Source of the DNA: JANWHF01 sp036276235
GTDB taxonomy: Bacteria; Planctomycetota; Phycisphaerae; Tepidisphaerales; Tepidisphaeraceae
Direction of reading: 5' to 3'
Assembly: GCA_036276235.1 (NCBI GenBank)
Contig: DATBDZ010000061.1
Location: forward strand, 1 to 7,970
Length of the DNA stretch: 7,970 nt
The notes under the pieces: generated by a model
Told to the model about the DNA's origin: nothing
Databases searched by the model: none
What the model saw: only the letters and a program-made list of their open reading frames with translations
Program-made: the position numbers and the translations under genes
Shown here: positions 6,748 through 7,970 of the stretch, piece by piece
Layout: each line of letters starts with the position of its first letter
How positions within the stretch are numbered: the stretch's first letter is position 1

Positions 6748-6837
6748 TCATTTGTCATTTGTCATTTGTCATTGGTCATTTGATCGGGAAATGGACTTTC
6801 ACGTCTGGGACAAATGACAAATGACCAATGACAAATG
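6748..6837. repeat. inverted heptamer array (AATGACA) filling the argB-argF spacer
   Basis: Read on the minus strand, the left arm (6748-6782) carries about five tandem units of the heptamer AATGACA, one varied to AATGACC. The right arm (6810-6837) carries about four units on the plus strand, again with one AATGACC. A perfect 20-bp inverted repeat, 6763-6782 against 6818-6837, encloses a 35-base loop. In the operon mRNA the stem would begin 4 bases after the argB stop and end 4 bases before the ATG at 6758. The unit contains both ATG and TGA. Because the period is 7, successive units put these in all three frames. Confidence 0.9.
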
Positions 6838-6841
6838 GCTC

Positions 6842-7753
6842 CTACAAAACAATTTCTGTCCCAATCCCCGTCTCCGTATAAATCTCCAGCAGCAGCGAAT
6901 GCGGGATGCGGCCGTCGATAATGTGGGTTTTGTTGACGCCGCCTTTCAGGGCGGTAATGCAGGCCTCAACCTTGGGAAGCATGCCGCTGCTGATGATGCC
7001 GCTCTTGACCATGTCGTCGATCTGGCCGACATCCAGATGGCTCACGCGGGTGGCGGGGTCCTTCGGGTCGGTGCGGATGCCGTGCGTGTCGGAGACGACG
7101 ACCAGTTTCTCCGCCTTCATGGCCGCGGCGACAGCGCCTGCCGCAGTATCGGCGTTCACATTGAGCCGGTTGCCGGCGGTATCGCGCGCGATCGTCGCGA
7201 TGCAGGGAATCGAGTCGGCCTGCACGAGCAATTGCAGCAGCCGCGCGTTCACGCTCGTCACTTCGCCGACCATTCCCAGATCGATTCGCCGGCCATCGGG
7301 GCCCGGCAAATACGTCTTCTCGGCAAAGAGTACATTGCTGCTCAGCGAGTGGAGTCCCATCGCCTCGCAGCCCTGGGTCTGTATGAAGTTGACGATGAAC
7401 TTGTTGATCTGATTGCAGAGCACATGCTCGGCGATCGAAAGTGTGCGCTCATCGGTGTAACGCCGCCCTTGCACCATTTGCGGCACAAGGCCTGCCGTTT
7501 CCATCGCCTGATTGATCGCTTTCCCGCCGCCGTGAACGAGAATCGGCTGCATGCCAACGTAGTTCATGAAGACGATGTCATTGAGGATGTCCGAGAGGCT
7601 GTTCTCGTCATCCATGATCGACCCGCCGACTTTCACAACGATGGTTTTGTTGTGGAATCGCTGAATGTAGGAGAGCGCTTCGACCAGCGCCGAAGCCTTG
7701 TCGATGGCGGGATTCATGTCCGCCGGATCATTACCATTATTGTCCATCGCCAC
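6842..7753 (-). CDS. argB: N-acetylglutamate kinase
   Basis: Cytoplasmic amino-acid kinase that phosphorylates N-acetyl-L-glutamate, the second step of ornithine/arginine synthesis. With the GTG start at 7753 it has 303 residues, typical of the family. Motifs are KVGGS (41-45, ATP phosphates), VHGGGK (73-78, substrate loop), NADTAAG (200-206), PKVEAC with K261, and HIIDGRIPHS (277-286). The usual LTDVPGI loop reads VSDTHGI here. GGAG at 7763-7766 lies 9 bases before the GTG. An ATG at 7747 would be 15 bases away, and the TTG at 7768 overlaps the GGAG itself, so GTG is preferred. The N-terminal 25 or so residues before the core are poorly conserved, so a later start (ATG 7717) is also possible. 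I cannot tell whether the enzyme is arginine-inhibited. Confidence 0.95.
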   Translation of the reverse strand: MAMDNNGNDPADMNPAIDKASALVEALSYIQRFHNKTIVVKVGGSIMDDENSLSDILNDIVFMNYVGMQPILVHGGGKAINQAMETAGLVPQMVQGRRYTDERTLSIAEHVLCNQINKFIVNFIQTQGCEAMGLHSLSSNVLFAEKTYLPGPDGRRIDLGMVGEVTSVNARLLQLLVQADSIPCIATIARDTAGNRLNVNADTAAGAVAAAMKAEKLVVVSDTHGIRTDPKDPATRVSHLDVGQIDDMVKSGIISSGMLPKVEACITALKGGVNKTHIIDGRIPHSLLLEIYTETGIGTEIVL

Positions 7754-7762
7754 GTGTGCCGG

Positions 7763-7812
7763 CTCCAAAAATGAAAGGGGGAAAGTCTACGGGTGATGGA
7801 GGGGGGTGTAAA
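7763..7812 (-). promoter_or_regulatory. probable argB promoter and ribosome binding site
   Basis: On the minus strand, TTTACA (7812-7807, five of six consensus bases) and TAGACT (7789-7784, four of six) are separated by exactly 17 bases. Transcription would begin near 7777, giving a leader of about 24 bases that contains the GGAG (7766-7763) and leads to the GTG at 7753. I see no ARG-box-like operator, but did not expect to recognise one in this phylum. The insertion-sequence end lies about 20 bases upstream of the -35 box, so the promoter appears intact. Confidence 0.5.
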
Positions 7813-7830
7813 GGATGCGTGGCCAGAAAT

Positions 7831-7970
7831 GTTGTACCGGAGTAGAACTGTCACCCCATAGCCGAAATAGAATTGTCACCGTCGGGCCTGTGTAGAAGCA
7901 GACTGATGGAGCTTCGAATGTCAGTGAATGATCGGGTTCGGCTGGATGCGGTGGGTCGGGTCAAGCGAGG
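7831..7970 (+). mobile_element. left end of an insertion sequence, continues beyond the window
   Basis: Two direct repeats with a 25-base period, 7831-7855 and 7856-7880, match at about 17 of 25 positions. Both end in TAGAAYTGTCACC (7843-7855 and 7868-7880, one difference). They are followed by a transposase start at 7918. Such iterated end sequences are typical transposase binding sites at an IS terminus, and I recall TAGAATTGTCACC from ISNCY-like elements in planctomycete and metagenomic sequences. The outer boundary is probably near 7831-7833; the right end and target duplication are outside the window. Confidence 0.65.
7918..7970 (+). CDS. transposase N-terminus, ISNCY-like, cut by the window edge
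   Basis: Only 17 codons and part of an eighteenth are visible: MSVNDRVRLDAVGRVKR followed by GG. This matches the way transposases annotated as ISNCY family begin, just ahead of a helix-turn-helix DNA-binding domain. GGAG at 7908-7911 lies 6 bases before the ATG at 7918. An in-frame ATG at 7906 overlaps that site and is less likely. The reading rests on a short stretch plus the IS-end repeats just upstream, so the family assignment is tentative. Confidence 0.55.
   Translation, partial: MSVNDRVRLDAVGRVKR

Noticed and set aside
5734..6837. The heptamer arrays as a CRISPR array
   Set aside because: Units are 7 bases, directly adjacent and lack unique spacers; the layout is two inverted tandem arrays, not repeat-spacer alternation, and no cas gene is present.
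6821..7774. A 317-codon plus-strand open frame opposite argB
   Set aside because: It is the shadow of argB, whose kinase motifs are unmistakable; the frame has no family motif and begins inside the heptamer array.
7795..7806. G-rich run near the IS end as a G-quadruplex
   Set aside because: There is one run of six G plus scattered short ones, not four spaced runs of three or more.
1..7970. tRNA, rRNA or riboswitch genes
   Set aside because: I found no cloverleaf with a GTTCRA-type arm, no rRNA sequence and no known riboswitch core in the spacers I read.

Overview
The window looks like a piece of a planctomycete (Planctomycetota, PVC superphylum) chromosome. The best evidence is the first gene, a very large secreted protein that joins a PVC-type dehydrogenase beta-propeller, helical repeats and a C-terminal CXXCH haem domain, an architecture largely confined to Planctomycetes and Verrucomicrobia. 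The DUF1080 protein, the GC-rich coding sequence, the weak ribosome binding sites and the many palindromic repeats between genes fit this. I cannot place it below phylum from sequence alone.

Layout. Positions 2-3085 (+) hold the 3' part of the PVC-type cytochrome/dehydrogenase; its start lies left of the window. Positions 3104-3777 (+) hold a two-gene toxin-antitoxin-like module: a PIN-domain (VapC-like) protein, then an overlapping 66-residue partner, in reversed order compared with classical vapBC. Positions 3876-4733 (+) encode a TIM-barrel sugar epimerase with every metal and substrate residue of the D-tagatose/D-psicose 3-epimerase family. Positions 4967-5725 (+) encode a secreted DUF1080 (3-keto-disaccharide hydrolase-like) protein. 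On the other strand, argB (7753 to 6842) and argF (6746 to 5826) form a two-gene arginine biosynthesis operon that converges on the DUF1080 gene. The right edge (about 7831-7970) is the left end of an insertion sequence with two 25-bp end repeats and the first codons of its transposase.

How the genes may work together. The oxidising PVC protein, the sugar epimerase-like enzyme and the DUF1080 protein are all plausible parts of periplasmic and cytoplasmic carbohydrate breakdown, perhaps by way of 3-keto sugars; this is inference from family membership and proximity. argB and argF catalyse the second step of ornithine synthesis and the ornithine-to-citrulline step, and are unrelated to the sugar genes.

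The most unusual content is between genes. Between 4734 and 6841 every spacer carries one or two long inverted repeats, four in about 2.1 kb. Two of them (5734-5814 and 6748-6837) share a design: tandem heptanucleotides of the form AATGNNN, arranged as an inverted pair around a spacer. One forms the whole argB-argF spacer and supplies the only possible upstream start codon of argF. Three of the four elements begin 4 to 8 bases after a stop codon.
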